Below, one piece after another: positions 43,225-53,215 of a DNA stretch of 64,000 nucleotides. Source of the stretch: a candidate division LCP-89 bacterium (GTDB taxonomy: Bacteria; Electryoneota; B3-LCP); NCBI GenBank assembly GCA_025774555.1, contig JALGVT010000006.1, positions 91,166-155,165 on the forward strand, given 5' to 3'. The notes below the pieces were generated by a model that had not been told where the DNA came from, searched no databases, and saw only the letters and a list, made by a program, of their open reading frames with translations. Each line of letters starts with the position of its first letter. The first letter of the stretch is position 1. The translations under genes were made by a program, and so were the position numbers.

Positions 43225-44454
43225 ATGACGAAAAATAGCTTATTGATTCTCGCGGCGCTGTTCTTAGCGACAGCCGCTGCCGCTCAACCCGAATTTTACT
43301 CCGACGCATTCCTCGGATTGCCGGAATTTCGCGCTTTACCGGTCAGGCTGCCCACCGCAGATGGCGATTCAGCGCAGATTGAAGTTCACATTAAAATCGT
43401 ATATGACGATCTACAGTTCGTTAAGAAGGACACCGAGTACAATGCAAGTTATGAAGTTGACGTCAATCTTAGAAAGCCGGACGGTAGTTTAACTGCTTCA
43501 GGTCATCTGGAAAGAGGAGTGACTGTTGCCAGTTATGTCGAAACCAATTCACGGGTAAGAGGCGACCAGACGAGTTTTCTATTCACACTGCTCCCCGGAA
43601 AATTTAACCTGAGAATCGACTTATTGGATAAGGAAACTCGTAAGAGCCGGGTTCTTGAGAAAGAACTTGAATTTCGCAAGAAGGATTGGAAAAAGCCATT
43701 GCAGCTCGGCGATATCGTTATCATCGATTCAACCGGCAGCGCTCACATGTCCTACGGTTTGATTCAGGGGAAACCTATTCAGGCAGCGTATAAATTGTAT
43801 TCCCAGAGTGCAGAGAACATCAGATTGAGTTATCAACTGCGCGATAGCGATGATGAAATATCAGAGTCGGGATCTATTCCATTATCGGATCATGGTTCCC
43901 TATATGCGGATACGCTTTCACTGCCGACGGACTCACTGAACGACTCTCATTATCAGCTAATCCTGATAGCGCAGACTGATGAAAACTCTGTAATGCGCAG
44001 TTATTCGTTTGACCTGTTGCTTCAAAACCTGCCGAGCTACATTCACAACCTCGATATGGCGATTCTTCAACTGAAGTACGTTGCTTCCGACGATGAGTAT
44101 CATGTGTTGACAAAAGCACACTCATCTAAAAAAGAACAGCTCTTTAGAGAGTTTTGGAAGCGCAAAGATCCTACCCCGGCGACTCCCGCCAATGAAAAGA
44201 TGGAAGAGTACTACCGCCGGGTCAATTACGCTAACGAGCAATTTAAAGGATATCGCGGGGGCTGGAGTTCCGATATGGGTCATGTCTATATCGTCTATGG
44301 TTCACCGACCGACATTGAAAGACACCCGTTCGATATCGATACCAAACCGTACGAAATCTGGTATTATTACGACATTAACCGTAAATTCATTTTTCAGGAT
44401 AGAGAAGGCTTTAGTCAATACCGCCTGGTCAGCTCATTCTGGGATGATTTTTAG
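43225..44454 (+). CDS. GWxTD-domain protein, secreted
   Basis: 409 residues with signal peptide MTKNSLLILAALFLATAAAAQ. The body is beta-rich; the C-terminal domain has YRGGWSSDMGHVYIVYGSPTDIERHPF, KPYEIWYYY and FIFQDREGFSQYRLV, which is the GWxTD domain found in FCB-type and Acidobacteriota genomes. Here the fourth residue is S rather than T (GWSSD). Function unknown; periplasmic or surface. Ten bases before the LD-carboxypeptidase. Confidence 0.85.
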   Translation: MTKNSLLILAALFLATAAAAQPEFYSDAFLGLPEFRALPVRLPTADGDSAQIEVHIKIVYDDLQFVKKDTEYNASYEVDVNLRKPDGSLTASGHLERGVTVASYVETNSRVRGDQTSFLFTLLPGKFNLRIDLLDKETRKSRVLEKELEFRKKDWKKPLQLGDIVIIDSTGSAHMSYGLIQGKPIQAAYKLYSQSAENIRLSYQLRDSDDEISESGSIPLSDHGSLYADTLSLPTDSLNDSHYQLILIAQTDENSVMRSYSFDLLLQNLPSYIHNLDMAILQLKYVASDDEYHVLTKAHSSKKEQLFREFWKRKDPTPATPANEKMEEYYRRVNYANEQFKGYRGGWSSDMGHVYIVYGSPTDIERHPFDIDTKPYEIWYYYDINRKFIFQDREGFSQYRLVSSFWDDF

Positions 44455-44463
44455 GTCGACCCA

Positions 44464-45396
44464 TTGTCCGAAGTTATCTTAAAACCGCAGCCGCTTAAGC
44501 CCGGCGATACCATAGCCGTTATCTCACCCGCCGGCCCTGCCGATAAGCGCCGTCTTCAAGCTGGTTTGAAGAACTTGAATCAACGCGGGTATAAGGTTGT
44601 TCCCTTTCCGAGCGCTGATGGCAGATACGCCTATTTCTCAGCGCAGGACCCCCAGCGATTGGAAGAATTAACGCGCTCCTTCACCGATCCTGACGTCAAA
44701 GCTATATTCTGTTCGAGAGGAGGCTATGGTTCGGGGCGGCTTCTCGATCTGATTGATTACAGAATAGTTGCTGAAAATCCTAAACTATTCATTGGTTTCA
44801 GCGATGTAACCGCACTGAACTGGGCGTTTTTTACAAAAACCGGGCTGGTTTCCTTCAGCGGTCCGACGGTGTGCGAATTCGGCGATGGATTATCACCAGC
44901 AACAGCCGGATCATTCAACGAACTTGTCAGTTCAACGACTGCGCCGGAAGTTATCTGGGATGGTTCTCTTAATGCAATCAGACCCGGCAAAGCGACAGGG
45001 AGACTTTTCCCCGGCTGTCTGTCTATCATAGTATCTCTGCTGGGAACGCCTTATCTGCCCGATCTCACCGGCGCGCTGCTCATAATTGAAGACGTGGGGG
45101 AGAAGCCTTACCGGATTGACCGCATGCTCACACATCTTAAAAACGCCGGCATTTTCGATAAGATATCAGCGCTGATTATCGGCAGCATGGTCGATTGCTG
45201 GCAGAAAAAGAGTGATAATGAAATCTCCCTTGAAGAAATAGTTCTCGATCTAACCTCATCGCATTCCATACCTGTCTATTCCGGCATCCCTTACGGTCAT
45301 CACATTGAACGGATCACGCTTCCAGTCGGTGTGCAAGCGGAGATCTCCGCAGAGAACGGATTACGCCTGCTGGAAGACCCGTTAAGCCGCATATAA
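44464..45396 (+). CDS. ldcA: LD-carboxypeptidase (S66)
   Basis: 310 residues. VISPAGPADKRRL N-terminus, nucleophile Ser in FCSRGGYGSGRLL, IGFSDVTALNW, Glu in IIEDVGEKPYRIDRML and His in PYGHHIERITLPVG complete the Ser-Glu-His triad. It trims the terminal D-Ala from tetrapeptides in murein recycling. TTG start at 44464, close behind the GWxTD gene. Confidence 0.92.
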   Translation: MSEVILKPQPLKPGDTIAVISPAGPADKRRLQAGLKNLNQRGYKVVPFPSADGRYAYFSAQDPQRLEELTRSFTDPDVKAIFCSRGGYGSGRLLDLIDYRIVAENPKLFIGFSDVTALNWAFFTKTGLVSFSGPTVCEFGDGLSPATAGSFNELVSSTTAPEVIWDGSLNAIRPGKATGRLFPGCLSIIVSLLGTPYLPDLTGALLIIEDVGEKPYRIDRMLTHLKNAGIFDKISALIIGSMVDCWQKKSDNEISLEEIVLDLTSSHSIPVYSGIPYGHHIERITLPVGVQAEISAENGLRLLEDPLSRI

Positions 45397-45460
45397 TGAG
45401 GATCATACAGTTGGCGACTGCTCCCGCATTCGTATCTATTCTAACGCTTTACGTTTTTAG

Positions 45461-45489
45461 TTGCTTTTTTTGAGATATGTCCTTATATT
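45461..45489 (+). promoter_or_regulatory. Promoter of thiGHSE
   Basis: TTGCTT (45461-45466), 17 bases, TATATT (45484-45489). A small hairpin (TATGCGCC-TT-GGGCGTATA, 45510-45528) lies in the ~55-base leader. The leader is too short for, and lacks the conserved parts of, a TPP riboswitch. Confidence 0.68.
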
Positions 45490-45557
45490 ATAAATAGGGG
45501 GAAAACATTTATGCGCCTTTGGGCGTATAATTATTTAGAAGCACATAATTTGGAACA

Positions 45558-46343
45558 ATGACTACTAAACATAACGATCCACTTATAATAGCCGGACGGA
45601 ACTTCGGCTCAAGACTGCTCGTCGGAACCGGGAAATTCTCATCGAGCGAAATGATGCGCCAGGCTGTGGATGCTTCCGCATCCGAAATTGTAACGGTGGC
45701 GCTGCGCCGCGTCGATCTGACCGATCCTCAAGATGATATGATCACTGCGCTGCAGGGCGGCGACTTTCTGTTACTGCCGAACACCTCCGGCGCGCGCGAT
45801 GCGGAGGAAGCAGTTCGACTGGCAAAACTGGCGCGCGCATCCGGTCTTGAACCATGGATCAAGCTGGAAGTCACGCCCGATCCTCGCTACCTGCTGCCCG
45901 ACCCGGTCGAAACTTTGAAGGCTGCCGAGATTCTAATCAAAGACGGTTTTACGGTGCTGCCTTATATGCATGCTGATCCGATTCTGGCGAAGAGGCTGGA
46001 AGACGTCGGCTGCGTTACCGTGATGCCGCTGGGCAGCCCTATCGGCACCAATCGCGGCATTCGCACCAGGGACTCCATCGGAATTATCATCGAGAATGCA
46101 TCAGTTCCGGTGGTTGCCGATGCTGGACTGGGCGCACCTTCTCATGCCTCTGAAGCAATGGAGATGGGCTGCGATGCGGTCTTAGTCAATACCGCTATCG
46201 CAACCGCGGATAACCCGACCGAGATGGCGATCGCTTTTAAAATGGGCGTTGAAGCTGGCAGGAAAGCCTATTTAGCCGGTCAACCTGCCGTTAAAAAGAC
46301 GGCTGAAGCTTCCTCGCCGCTAACCGGGTTCCTGGGAAAATGA
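45558..46343 (+). CDS. thiG: Thiazole synthase ThiG
   Basis: 261 residues, TIM barrel. RLLVGTGKF start, Schiff-base Lys K102 (WIKLEV), [14 protein letters not shown] and [20 protein letters not shown] phosphate-binding region. It condenses DXP, ThiS thiocarboxylate and dehydroglycine to the thiazole. The stop overlaps thiH (ATGA). DXP comes from dxs some 6 kb upstream. Confidence 0.96.
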   Translation: MTTKHNDPLIIAGRNFGSRLLVGTGKFSSSEMMRQAVDASASEIVTVALRRVDLTDPQDDMITALQGGDFLLLPNTSGARDAEEAVRLAKLARASGLEPWIKLEVTPDPRYLLPDPVETLKAAEILIKDGFTVLPYMHADPILAKRLEDVGCVTVMPLGSPIGTNRGIRTRDSIGIIIENASVPVVADAGLGAPSHASEAMEMGCDAVLVNTAIATADNPTEMAIAFKMGVEAGRKAYLAGQPAVKKTAEASSPLTGFLGK

Positions 46344-47503
46344 GTTTCGCCGAAGTCTTAGAAAAATCGAACGCGCCGAACCTGCGCGCCGGTCTTGATG
46401 AAATTTCTATCTCCCGCGTCGAAAGAACGTTGGGCAGACAGCAGGTGGATTTCTCTGACTTTTTAGCGCTTATTTCACCTGCGGCGGAAGACTATCTCGA
46501 AGTAATGGCAGAGACTGCCAGAGCTATCACTCTGCGGCGTTTCGGACGAATAGTCCTGATGTATGCTCCGCTTTATCTATCCAACGAATGCACTAATTCC
46601 TGTCTCTATTGCGGCTTTAACGTTCACCGTGATATTCCCCGGATAACACTCGACCTGAATCAAGTCTTTGATGAAGCGCAGCAGTTGAAGAAGCTTGGAT
46701 TCGGCCATATTCTCCTCGTAAGCGGTGAAGCTCCCAAATACGTGCCTGTTTCCCACCTGGAGAACATCCTGAATTTACTGCGGGAAGATTTCCCGTCGCT
46801 TTCGCTGGAAATTTACCCGCTGTCATATCCGGCTTATGTCCAAATGGTTGACGCCGGAGCAGACGGCTTGACTTTGTATCAGGAGACTTACGACCGCGAT
46901 GTATATGACATTATGCATCCTGCCGGTAAAAAGAAAAACTTCGACTGGAGGCTGGATGCCGCTGAACGCGCCGGGCAGGCAGGTTTCCGACGTTTCGGCA
47001 TCGGATCGCTGCTGGGTTTAAACGATTGGCGCTACGAAGCGATTGCGCTGGCTATCCACGCTGATTATCTTATGAAACGGTTCTGGCGCACACAGGTCAG
47101 CATAAGCTTCCCGCGTCTGCGCAACGCGCCTGAAGATTTTAATATTCCTGCTCCTGTCAGCGATAAATCATTGGTTCAGATGATGCTGGCGCTCCGCATC
47201 TTCCTGCACGACGCTGGAATCGTAATTTCAACCCGTGAACCTGCGGGTTTGCGGAACAGCCTGATCCCACTCGGGGTAACTCAGATGAGCGCCGGTTCAC
47301 GTACTGAACCCGGCGGTTATTCACATCCGTCCGAAGAGGGCGCGCAGTTTATGGTAGATGACCATCGCTCACCCGCGGAAGTGGCAGACGCAATTCACCG
47401 GGTTGGTTACGAGCCGGTCTGGAAAGACTGGGACCGAGTAATGCATGAAGGATACAGAAATGCAGCTTATAATCAACGGGACGCACAGGGCAGCAACAGA
47501 TAA
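46340..47503 (+). CDS. thiH: 2-iminoacetate synthase ThiH
   Basis: 387 residues, radical SAM enzyme with C84-x3-C88-x2-C91 ([13 protein letters not shown]), the biotin/thiamine-associated C-terminal domain and the [12 protein letters not shown] segment. It cleaves tyrosine to 2-iminoacetate (dehydroglycine) for ThiG, the anaerobic route. Overlaps thiG by four bases and thiS by 44. Confidence 0.95.
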   Translation: MSFAEVLEKSNAPNLRAGLDEISISRVERTLGRQQVDFSDFLALISPAAEDYLEVMAETARAITLRRFGRIVLMYAPLYLSNECTNSCLYCGFNVHRDIPRITLDLNQVFDEAQQLKKLGFGHILLVSGEAPKYVPVSHLENILNLLREDFPSLSLEIYPLSYPAYVQMVDAGADGLTLYQETYDRDVYDIMHPAGKKKNFDWRLDAAERAGQAGFRRFGIGSLLGLNDWRYEAIALAIHADYLMKRFWRTQVSISFPRLRNAPEDFNIPAPVSDKSLVQMMLALRIFLHDAGIVISTREPAGLRNSLIPLGVTQMSAGSRTEPGGYSHPSEEGAQFMVDDHRSPAEVADAIHRVGYEPVWKDWDRVMHEGYRNAAYNQRDAQGSNR

Positions 47504-47660
47504 AATATCCCTGTTATCCTTATTGGAAGAACTGAAGATAAATCCAGCTACGATTGTTGTCGAATTGAATAGAGAAGTTGTGCCCAAAAACGCCTACGCC
47601 GATATTACTCTGGCGGATGGCGACAAATTGGAACTCGTTCGATTCGTGGGAGGGGGATAA
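47460..47660 (+). CDS. thiS: Sulfur carrier protein ThiS
   Basis: 66 residues from ATG 47460 with GAAGGA about seven bases upstream; ATG 47445 in the same frame is less likely. Ubiquitin-like fold [10 protein letters not shown]...LSLLEEL...VVELNREVV...DGDKLELVRFVGGG with the C-terminal Gly-Gly needed for thiocarboxylation. Lies largely after thiH but starts 44 bases inside it. No thiF is present in the cluster. Confidence 0.92.
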   Translation: MQLIINGTHRAATDKISLLSLLEELKINPATIVVELNREVVPKNAYADITLADGDKLELVRFVGGG

Positions 47661-48307
47661 TGGTTCCCAACATAGATCCCCTCGATTTCGATCTCTACCC
47701 CGTTACCTGTCAGGCTCTCTCTAAGGGACGTTCAAATCTTGAAGTTCTGGATGCCCTGATCGAGGGCGGAGCCAAGGTGGTACAGCTCCGTGAAAAAGAC
47801 ATAACTGATCGTGACTTATTCGATCTGGCTAAGGAGTTCCGCCTGCGCACCAGTCGAGCGGGGATGACTTTGATTATAAACGACCGCATAGATATCTGTA
47901 GAGCGGTCTCTGCTGATGGCGTCCATCTAGGACAAAACGATTTCCCTGTTCGGGAAGCGCGTTATCTCCTGGGACCAGATGCTGTCATTGGAGTCTCGAC
48001 TCACAGTGTCCAGCAGGCTCTGCAGGCAGTTACTGATGGCGCCAGCTATATCAACGTCGGACCAATATATCAAACACAGACCAAGCAGCATGCCGGAGAG
48101 CCTGTTGGCATCGACCTCTTCCGCGAAGTTTCCAAGCTCGTTGATATTCCCATCACCGTGATGGGCGGCATCAAGCTCGATAACCTCGACGATCTGCTGA
48201 AAGCCGGAGCGCGGCGCATCGCAGTCGTTTCGGCAATTACGGCGGCAGACAATATAGCCGCAACCGTAAGGGATTTCCGCCGGAGAATATTAGCTTATCA
48301 CGGATAA
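47660..48307 (+). CDS. thiE: Thiamine-phosphate synthase ThiE
   Basis: 215 residues, TIM barrel: QLREKDITDRDLFDLA, LIINDRIDICRAVSADGVHLGQND, IGVSTHS, YINVGPIYQTQTKQ and VMGGI. It joins the thiazole and pyrimidine phosphates. One-base overlap with thiS. Last gene of the operon. Confidence 0.95.
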   Translation: MVPNIDPLDFDLYPVTCQALSKGRSNLEVLDALIEGGAKVVQLREKDITDRDLFDLAKEFRLRTSRAGMTLIINDRIDICRAVSADGVHLGQNDFPVREARYLLGPDAVIGVSTHSVQQALQAVTDGASYINVGPIYQTQTKQHAGEPVGIDLFREVSKLVDIPITVMGGIKLDNLDDLLKAGARRIAVVSAITAADNIAATVRDFRRRILAYHG

Positions 48308-48514
48308 GGCAGTATTCGCTTTTTTAGCATGACTATTTAATAATTCCATAACCGACTAATTCATAGTACTACAGATCCCCGTAACTAATCTACCACTCTC
48401 CTTACAATATCACTTATCGTAGGGATCACCATCATACATCTACACTGAATATTCTACCCACTTAACCAAAACTTGTACCTCGCTTCCCTGACTATAATAA
48501 CAGGAGGATATGAA

Positions 48515-49543
48515 ATGCAGAAAGATTTTCATTACTACTGCGTGGCTGTCTTAGCTAGAACAGCCGGTTTTGAATCCCAAGACGCGCTGGCAATAGCTTA
48601 TGCTTCGCAATATACCGACAACTCTACCGAAAGCGAACCGATACAGGTTGGCGAAGTGCTCTTCGACCCGGTCCGTACCGCTCACCTGGGATTGGGTTCA
48701 TATTCATGGACTATCCAGAAGAAAATCTTCATCCCGTTCCACTTTCTCCCGCCCGGCAGGATTACAGAAGAAAAGGGGCGCTACGTCACCAAACCGAATT
48801 CGCTCTTTGCGCAAAAGGTGCTGACTGAAGCGATAGCTGAAAGCAATAAAAAGTATCGGCTTTGCCGTATGGGAATCGCGCTGCATACTTTTGCCGATAC
48901 CTGGGCGCACGAAGGATTTTCAGGGAGACAGCACCGCGAGAATGACGTCGAGAAAATCCAGATCAGAAAAAATGGGGATTGGAAACGGCTCTTATGGGAA
49001 AATATCTTCCTGGACGCTCTGCCGCAGATCGGACATGCCGAAGCAGGTCGGTTCCCGGATTATCCCTATCGCGAATGGAAGTATTTGGGAAGAGAGACGG
49101 AAGGCAAGCAGAAAGAGGTAACGCGCGATAATCCCGGACAATTCTTAATAGCGGCTGAAGAAATCTTTAATTGGATGCGGCGAGCGCTGCCCGATAGTGT
49201 TGTAGCGTTGAAATCCTGGGATCAGATAGAGGATCAGATTGCTGATAAATTGTCGTACAGCAGCGAAGATTTGGACGAACGCTGCGATAACTGGTTGGAA
49301 TACATCGCACGCGAATATCCTGAGATACGCAGAGAATATTCTAAGCTGACATGGCGCAACGAAGCTCTCAAACCAACCGATGAAGCAGAAGTCGATTGGG
49401 ACGATTTTGAGGAGTCCGATTTTAAGAGGTTGAAATATGAGATGCTTCCGGGATTCTTCGATTCCTTCTGGGTGTTGTTTCACCGCGCGGCATTACAGCA
49501 GCGTCATCTGGTTCTGGAAAATCTCAGATGGTTCGAAGGATGA
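48515..49543 (+). CDS. DUF6765-like protein, His/Asp-rich, unknown function
   Basis: 342 residues from ATG 48515, with AGGAGG seven bases upstream; the longer frame from 48473 lacks such a site. It resembles the uncharacterised DUF6765 family (MQKDFHYYCVAVLARTAGF, IAYASQYTDNST). Putative metal ligands are spaced through a mainly helical chain: FHYY, QYTDN, IPFHFLPP, GIALHTFADTWAHEGFSG and IGHAEAGRFPDYPY. The HTFADTWAHEGF helix is reminiscent of zinc-dependent phospholipase C/P1 nuclease-type folds, which is inference only. No signal peptide. It pairs with the C39-like peptidase 46 bases downstream. Confidence 0.75.
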   Translation: MQKDFHYYCVAVLARTAGFESQDALAIAYASQYTDNSTESEPIQVGEVLFDPVRTAHLGLGSYSWTIQKKIFIPFHFLPPGRITEEKGRYVTKPNSLFAQKVLTEAIAESNKKYRLCRMGIALHTFADTWAHEGFSGRQHRENDVEKIQIRKNGDWKRLLWENIFLDALPQIGHAEAGRFPDYPYREWKYLGRETEGKQKEVTRDNPGQFLIAAEEIFNWMRRALPDSVVALKSWDQIEDQIADKLSYSSEDLDERCDNWLEYIAREYPEIRREYSKLTWRNEALKPTDEAEVDWDDFEESDFKRLKYEMLPGFFDSFWVLFHRAALQQRHLVLENLRWFEG

Positions 49544-49589
49544 TTTATGCAATGAGACGTTCAGAATTCTCCTCATCAAGAGGCATAAT

Positions 49590-50600
49590 ATGAATATCGA
49601 ATGGAAACATAAAACAGGCAACCTGCGCGGCAGCCGTTGGGCTGTCTATGAGTCTCATGTCAAGAATAAGGTAGAGATTCCCTGGACTAGATTTAAAGAT
49701 GAAGTGGTAACGTATAATCCAGTATTGCGAGACGATGGCTGGTTGTTCATATCCGGGAAAGAGTACATTCTGCCTCAGATCGACCTTCAGGTTGAACCGT
49801 CTGATGAGCACAGTTCGCTGATCGAAAACGTCTCCTATTTCAGTCAGATGGACAATCCTCACACCGACGGCAGGTATTGGGGCTCCGATCCAGACCGTGG
49901 GGATGATACCCCCGACGGCTGCTGGATGAACGAGTTACCGGACGGCGGGCACTACGGCAGGGAAGCAGAGGGCTGTCCCGGTCCGATGGATAAAGGGTGC
50001 ATCCGTCCGGGTTCCTGCAATGTAACCGCCCTGTTTATGCTGATGAGCCATTTCAATTTACAGTCGAAGCCCGCATTTTATCCTGATGGAACCGAAATAT
50101 CTCCATTGCTTAAGGAACAGCCTCTATCACCAACCTGGCTCTATGTTTATATGATGGATTTCTGGGGAGGCAGCGAACAGAAGTGGAATGGCGTTGATCC
50201 CACTTCTGCCTGCAACAGCATCATCTGTGGCAGAGGCGATTATATGCAGATATTACTTCAGCGATTTATTGACGCGTCGGACGCTGCGTTAAATACAATA
50301 TATACTACCAGTGTTACCACTCATGAGTATAGCCGTTCCATCAATTCACGAAACCCTGTCGTGATTAGCTCACGGGCATTGCATCATGTAATCTTGGGAA
50401 TCGGTTACGAATTCAATAACGGCACTCCCTGGATAACTGCACACGATCCGTATGGGAAGAAGCGGATGGATCTGAAGAAATGGGATAAGTACAACGGGTG
50501 CGGTGATCACGCTGATTACGGGCGAGAGGTTCGATATCCGTTTGATCTGCTGGATAGTCTGTATATGCTGTATTGTACTGATAAGAGGCGGCGTAAATAG
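49590..50600 (+). CDS. C39-like cysteine peptidase domain protein
   Basis: 336 residues from ATG 49590 (AGAGG six bases upstream); the frame is open to 49437 but that overlaps the previous gene. Residues 1-75 form a beta-rich segment; from about 80 (NVSYFSQMDNP) a Peptidase_C39_2-like papain fold follows with C143 (GSCNVTALFML), H266 (LHHVILGIGY) and D286 (TAHDPYG) as the probable triad. Extra cysteines (DGCW, EGCPG, DKGCIRPGSC) may form a metal or disulfide site. No signal peptide. Target unknown; context suggests joint function with the DUF6765-like protein. Confidence 0.72.
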   Translation: MNIEWKHKTGNLRGSRWAVYESHVKNKVEIPWTRFKDEVVTYNPVLRDDGWLFISGKEYILPQIDLQVEPSDEHSSLIENVSYFSQMDNPHTDGRYWGSDPDRGDDTPDGCWMNELPDGGHYGREAEGCPGPMDKGCIRPGSCNVTALFMLMSHFNLQSKPAFYPDGTEISPLLKEQPLSPTWLYVYMMDFWGGSEQKWNGVDPTSACNSIICGRGDYMQILLQRFIDASDAALNTIYTTSVTTHEYSRSINSRNPVVISSRALHHVILGIGYEFNNGTPWITAHDPYGKKRMDLKKWDKYNGCGDHADYGREVRYPFDLLDSLYMLYCTDKRRRK

Positions 50601-50759
50601 AGCTATTGCAGTTTTCGAAAGTAATCTCCAGCATTGTCTGTCATTAAGAGGAAAGACACTTGTCTGCCCACTGGCGGATTCTTATCTGTGCCCATGGTGT
50701 TTGTCATTAAGTCAATATTGGAAGTTGTTTCCGAGAATTGTTATAATTCCTATACAAAT

Positions 50760-52685
50760 CTAATCGAAGCAGATATTCTCAGTGTGCATGACTTCTTCTA
50801 TCTTTTTAAGCAGGTGTTTCATTCGGAATGGTTTCTGGATAAAGCCGGAGGCGCGGTTGATTTGTCCCGGGATGATACTGCTTTCGGTTGTGTTACTGGA
50901 CGTCAGGAGTATCTTGGCGTTTTCATTGATGGCATAGATCCGCTCCATCAATCTGCTGCTATGAATGTCCGGTATCAGGAGATCGAGCACGATAAGATCG
51001 ATCTCATGGCGGTGTTCATGATACAGGTCGAGCGCTTCTTTTCCCGAAGCTGCTGAAATAACCTTGAATCCGCCCTCTTCGATGAGGCTTTTCATGATGC
51101 GGACGATTAGATGTTCATCGTCAACTAACAGGATAGTTTTTCTATTATTTACGTCTGAATTTTTATCCTTTATCTCTGTCTCAACCACTTCGGATGAAGC
51201 GGGTAGGAAGAGAGTGAAAATGCTGCCCCTGCCTGCATGACTTTCCACCCTGATTGAACCTTCAATCTGTTCGATCATGCGCTTCGTAATAGCCAACCCC
51301 ATCCCTGTATGCTGATCACTATCTTTCGTACTGAAAAATGGCTGAAACGCTTTATCTCTGACTTCTAAAGGCATGCCGATACCATTATCCTGAATCGAAA
51401 TCCATACGAATCCCTGCTCGGCATGATCCAGACCCATTTCAAGCGCTGTTTTACTGCTTATGTATCCGGTTTTTATCCCGATTGTACCGCCTTGTGGAAG
51501 CGCTTCATTGGCGTTCAACAAGATATTTATCAGTGCGCGCCGTAACTGTATGTCATCAGCGACGATCTGTCGAATGTCTGGATCCAATTCCCAGGAAAAG
51601 GCGATTCGCTGGCTTAGAGCCCTCTTCATTACGCTTACCACCTGCCGCACAGCTTCATTGACGTCTATCGTCGTTACAACATTCTGCGTGCTCTTCGTGA
51701 AGTTGCAGAGTTTTTCCGAAAGTTCGGCTGCGTTTTTCGAAGCGATCTCTATCGCAGTGATATCTGGGAAAAGAGGATCGTTGTTCTGCATTCGTTCCTT
51801 CATGAATAGCGTATGCCCCAGAATAGCGCTCATCATATTGTTAAAATCGAGCGCCATATTCCCTGCAATCGTGCCGACGCTTTCGAGTGCCTGAAACTGT
51901 TCGATCTTTTCTTCTAAGATCTTTTTTGTATTTACGTCCTCCAATATAAGAAAACCACCGCTTACGTCACCGAGGCTCCCAAAAATAGGTTTCCCTATTA
52001 TGTTTATCGCGCCTGATTGTCCGTTTGATTTTCGTTCTATACTAATGTTAGTTTTCGATACCTCCTGACCTCGAAGAACCGACCGTGCTGCCTGTTCGAT
52101 ATCCAGATTCTTACCTATATGTGTCTCTGATAATAATTCGCCGCTGATATTTGCAGGTATATTTTCTTCAGTATAAAAATAATCAGTTATTGCTGAACTC
52201 AAATCTACAATTCTACCCATTGAATCGACATAGATCACACCGGTCGGGAATGAATCTAAAAGCATGTTGAACTTCTGCTTCTCGTTTTCCAACAGCAGAT
52301 GGGATTCAACTAACAGATTAACGATGTCAGCGATCTGTTTCCAGTCCCCATCTTTCGTTGGTTCGACATAGGATAGTGCGGTAACGAAATCGTTATCTTT
52401 GGGCAGTTTTAGTTCTTTAGCGACTATGTGTATTAGTGGGGAGTGTTCGGGTATTCCCTGCTTGGTAGGCTTCTTCTGATCGACTTCGGCAGTAGCCGTG
52501 GTGGTATTGATATATTTAATCCAACAGACCGGCATCGTCTGTTCAGAGGCATTTTTTTCATTTCGGAAGTAATTGATTGAAGAGATAATCTCCTGTCTTA
52601 CTCCCGCGTTTTGTAGAGCTTCTTTGATTCGGCTGACATCGTTGTCGTTATCAGCGTCCAGGACAACGCCTAACAAGGGATTCAT
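50760..52685 (-). CDS. Hybrid sensor kinase-receiver with degenerate phosphoacceptor
   Basis: 641 residues, no membrane segments. N-terminal ~145 residues of unknown type, PAS domain (about 150-260, LDSFPTGVIYVDSMGRIVDLS), dimerisation helix, HATPase_c (about 370-490: N box NILLNANEALPQGG, G1 IQDNGIGM, G2 HTGMGLAITK) and a C-terminal receiver (ILLVDDEH, IVLDLLIP phosphoacceptor Asp, IQKPF). The H box reads GTIAGNMALDFNNMMSAIL; in the usual AHDFNN form the His would be at position 279, where the codon is CTC (Leu). Autophosphorylation at the usual site should therefore be impossible, though ATP binding looks intact. Confidence 0.9.
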   Translation of the reverse strand: MNPLLGVVLDADNDNDVSRIKEALQNAGVRQEIISSINYFRNEKNASEQTMPVCWIKYINTTTATAEVDQKKPTKQGIPEHSPLIHIVAKELKLPKDNDFVTALSYVEPTKDGDWKQIADIVNLLVESHLLLENEKQKFNMLLDSFPTGVIYVDSMGRIVDLSSAITDYFYTEENIPANISGELLSETHIGKNLDIEQAARSVLRGQEVSKTNISIERKSNGQSGAINIIGKPIFGSLGDVSGGFLILEDVNTKKILEEKIEQFQALESVGTIAGNMALDFNNMMSAILGHTLFMKERMQNNDPLFPDITAIEIASKNAAELSEKLCNFTKSTQNVVTTIDVNEAVRQVVSVMKRALSQRIAFSWELDPDIRQIVADDIQLRRALINILLNANEALPQGGTIGIKTGYISSKTALEMGLDHAEQGFVWISIQDNGIGMPLEVRDKAFQPFFSTKDSDQHTGMGLAITKRMIEQIEGSIRVESHAGRGSIFTLFLPASSEVVETEIKDKNSDVNNRKTILLVDDEHLIVRIMKSLIEEGGFKVISAASGKEALDLYHEHRHEIDLIVLDLLIPDIHSSRLMERIYAINENAKILLTSSNTTESSIIPGQINRASGFIQKPFRMKHLLKKIEEVMHTENICFD

Positions 52686-53215
52686 AAACTATCGCAAAAT
52701 TGGTTATATTTTTATTTAGTCCGCTACGAAAACCGAGGACATTTTTCAGGTAAATCAAAATATATGTCTTTAGCTGATAATGACAACATCTTTGAGGTTA
52801 AATCTAACCCCCTTACAAAAATAGATATAGCTTGGGTAAATAATACACTCAGCGATTCAGCGAAATTTACCGAATATCCTTGACTCGCAACCCGTTTTTT
52901 TTTACATTTATTCGTGGGGTTGTCCCAAAAGCCAAGGAATGGTCATTGCCCCGTAGGGATGCCTTCGGCACGAGACCCAATTAATTGGGTCGAAGCAATC
53001 TCCAAGTCTATATAAAATACGAGATTGCTTCGTTACTTCGTTCCTCGCAATGACATCGTCAGGCACTATTGGAATAGCCCTTTTTTTCAATGTTTTCAAA
53101 TGCAATTGCCTCGTTGAAATAACTGAGGCGGCATGCAGGAAGAGGAATTTCTAACGGCTGACGCCGAAGGTTGCTAAAAAGTATTACCGAAAATAATAAG
53201 AGAAAGAAAGATAAA
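52686..53215. other. Intergenic region with one palindromic element (530 bp)
   Basis: AT-rich up to 52915, then the palindromic element (52916-53080), then about 130 bases leading to the aldehyde dehydrogenase. No small gene or clear promoter is seen. Confidence 0.6.
52916..53080. repeat. Palindromic element, A-type core with insertions, copy 3
   Basis: Left arm GGGGTTGTCCCAAAAG is intact; the right arm is degraded (CTATTGGAATAGCCC). The core half TCATTG is interrupted by CCCCGTAGGGATGCCTTCGG and by an 18-bp perfect palindrome GACCCAATTAATTGGGTC (52974-52991). Confidence 0.8.

Noticed and set aside
45490..45557. TPP riboswitch before thiG
   Set aside because: The leader is about 55 bases and lacks the CUGAGA and ACCUGAUCUGG conserved parts.
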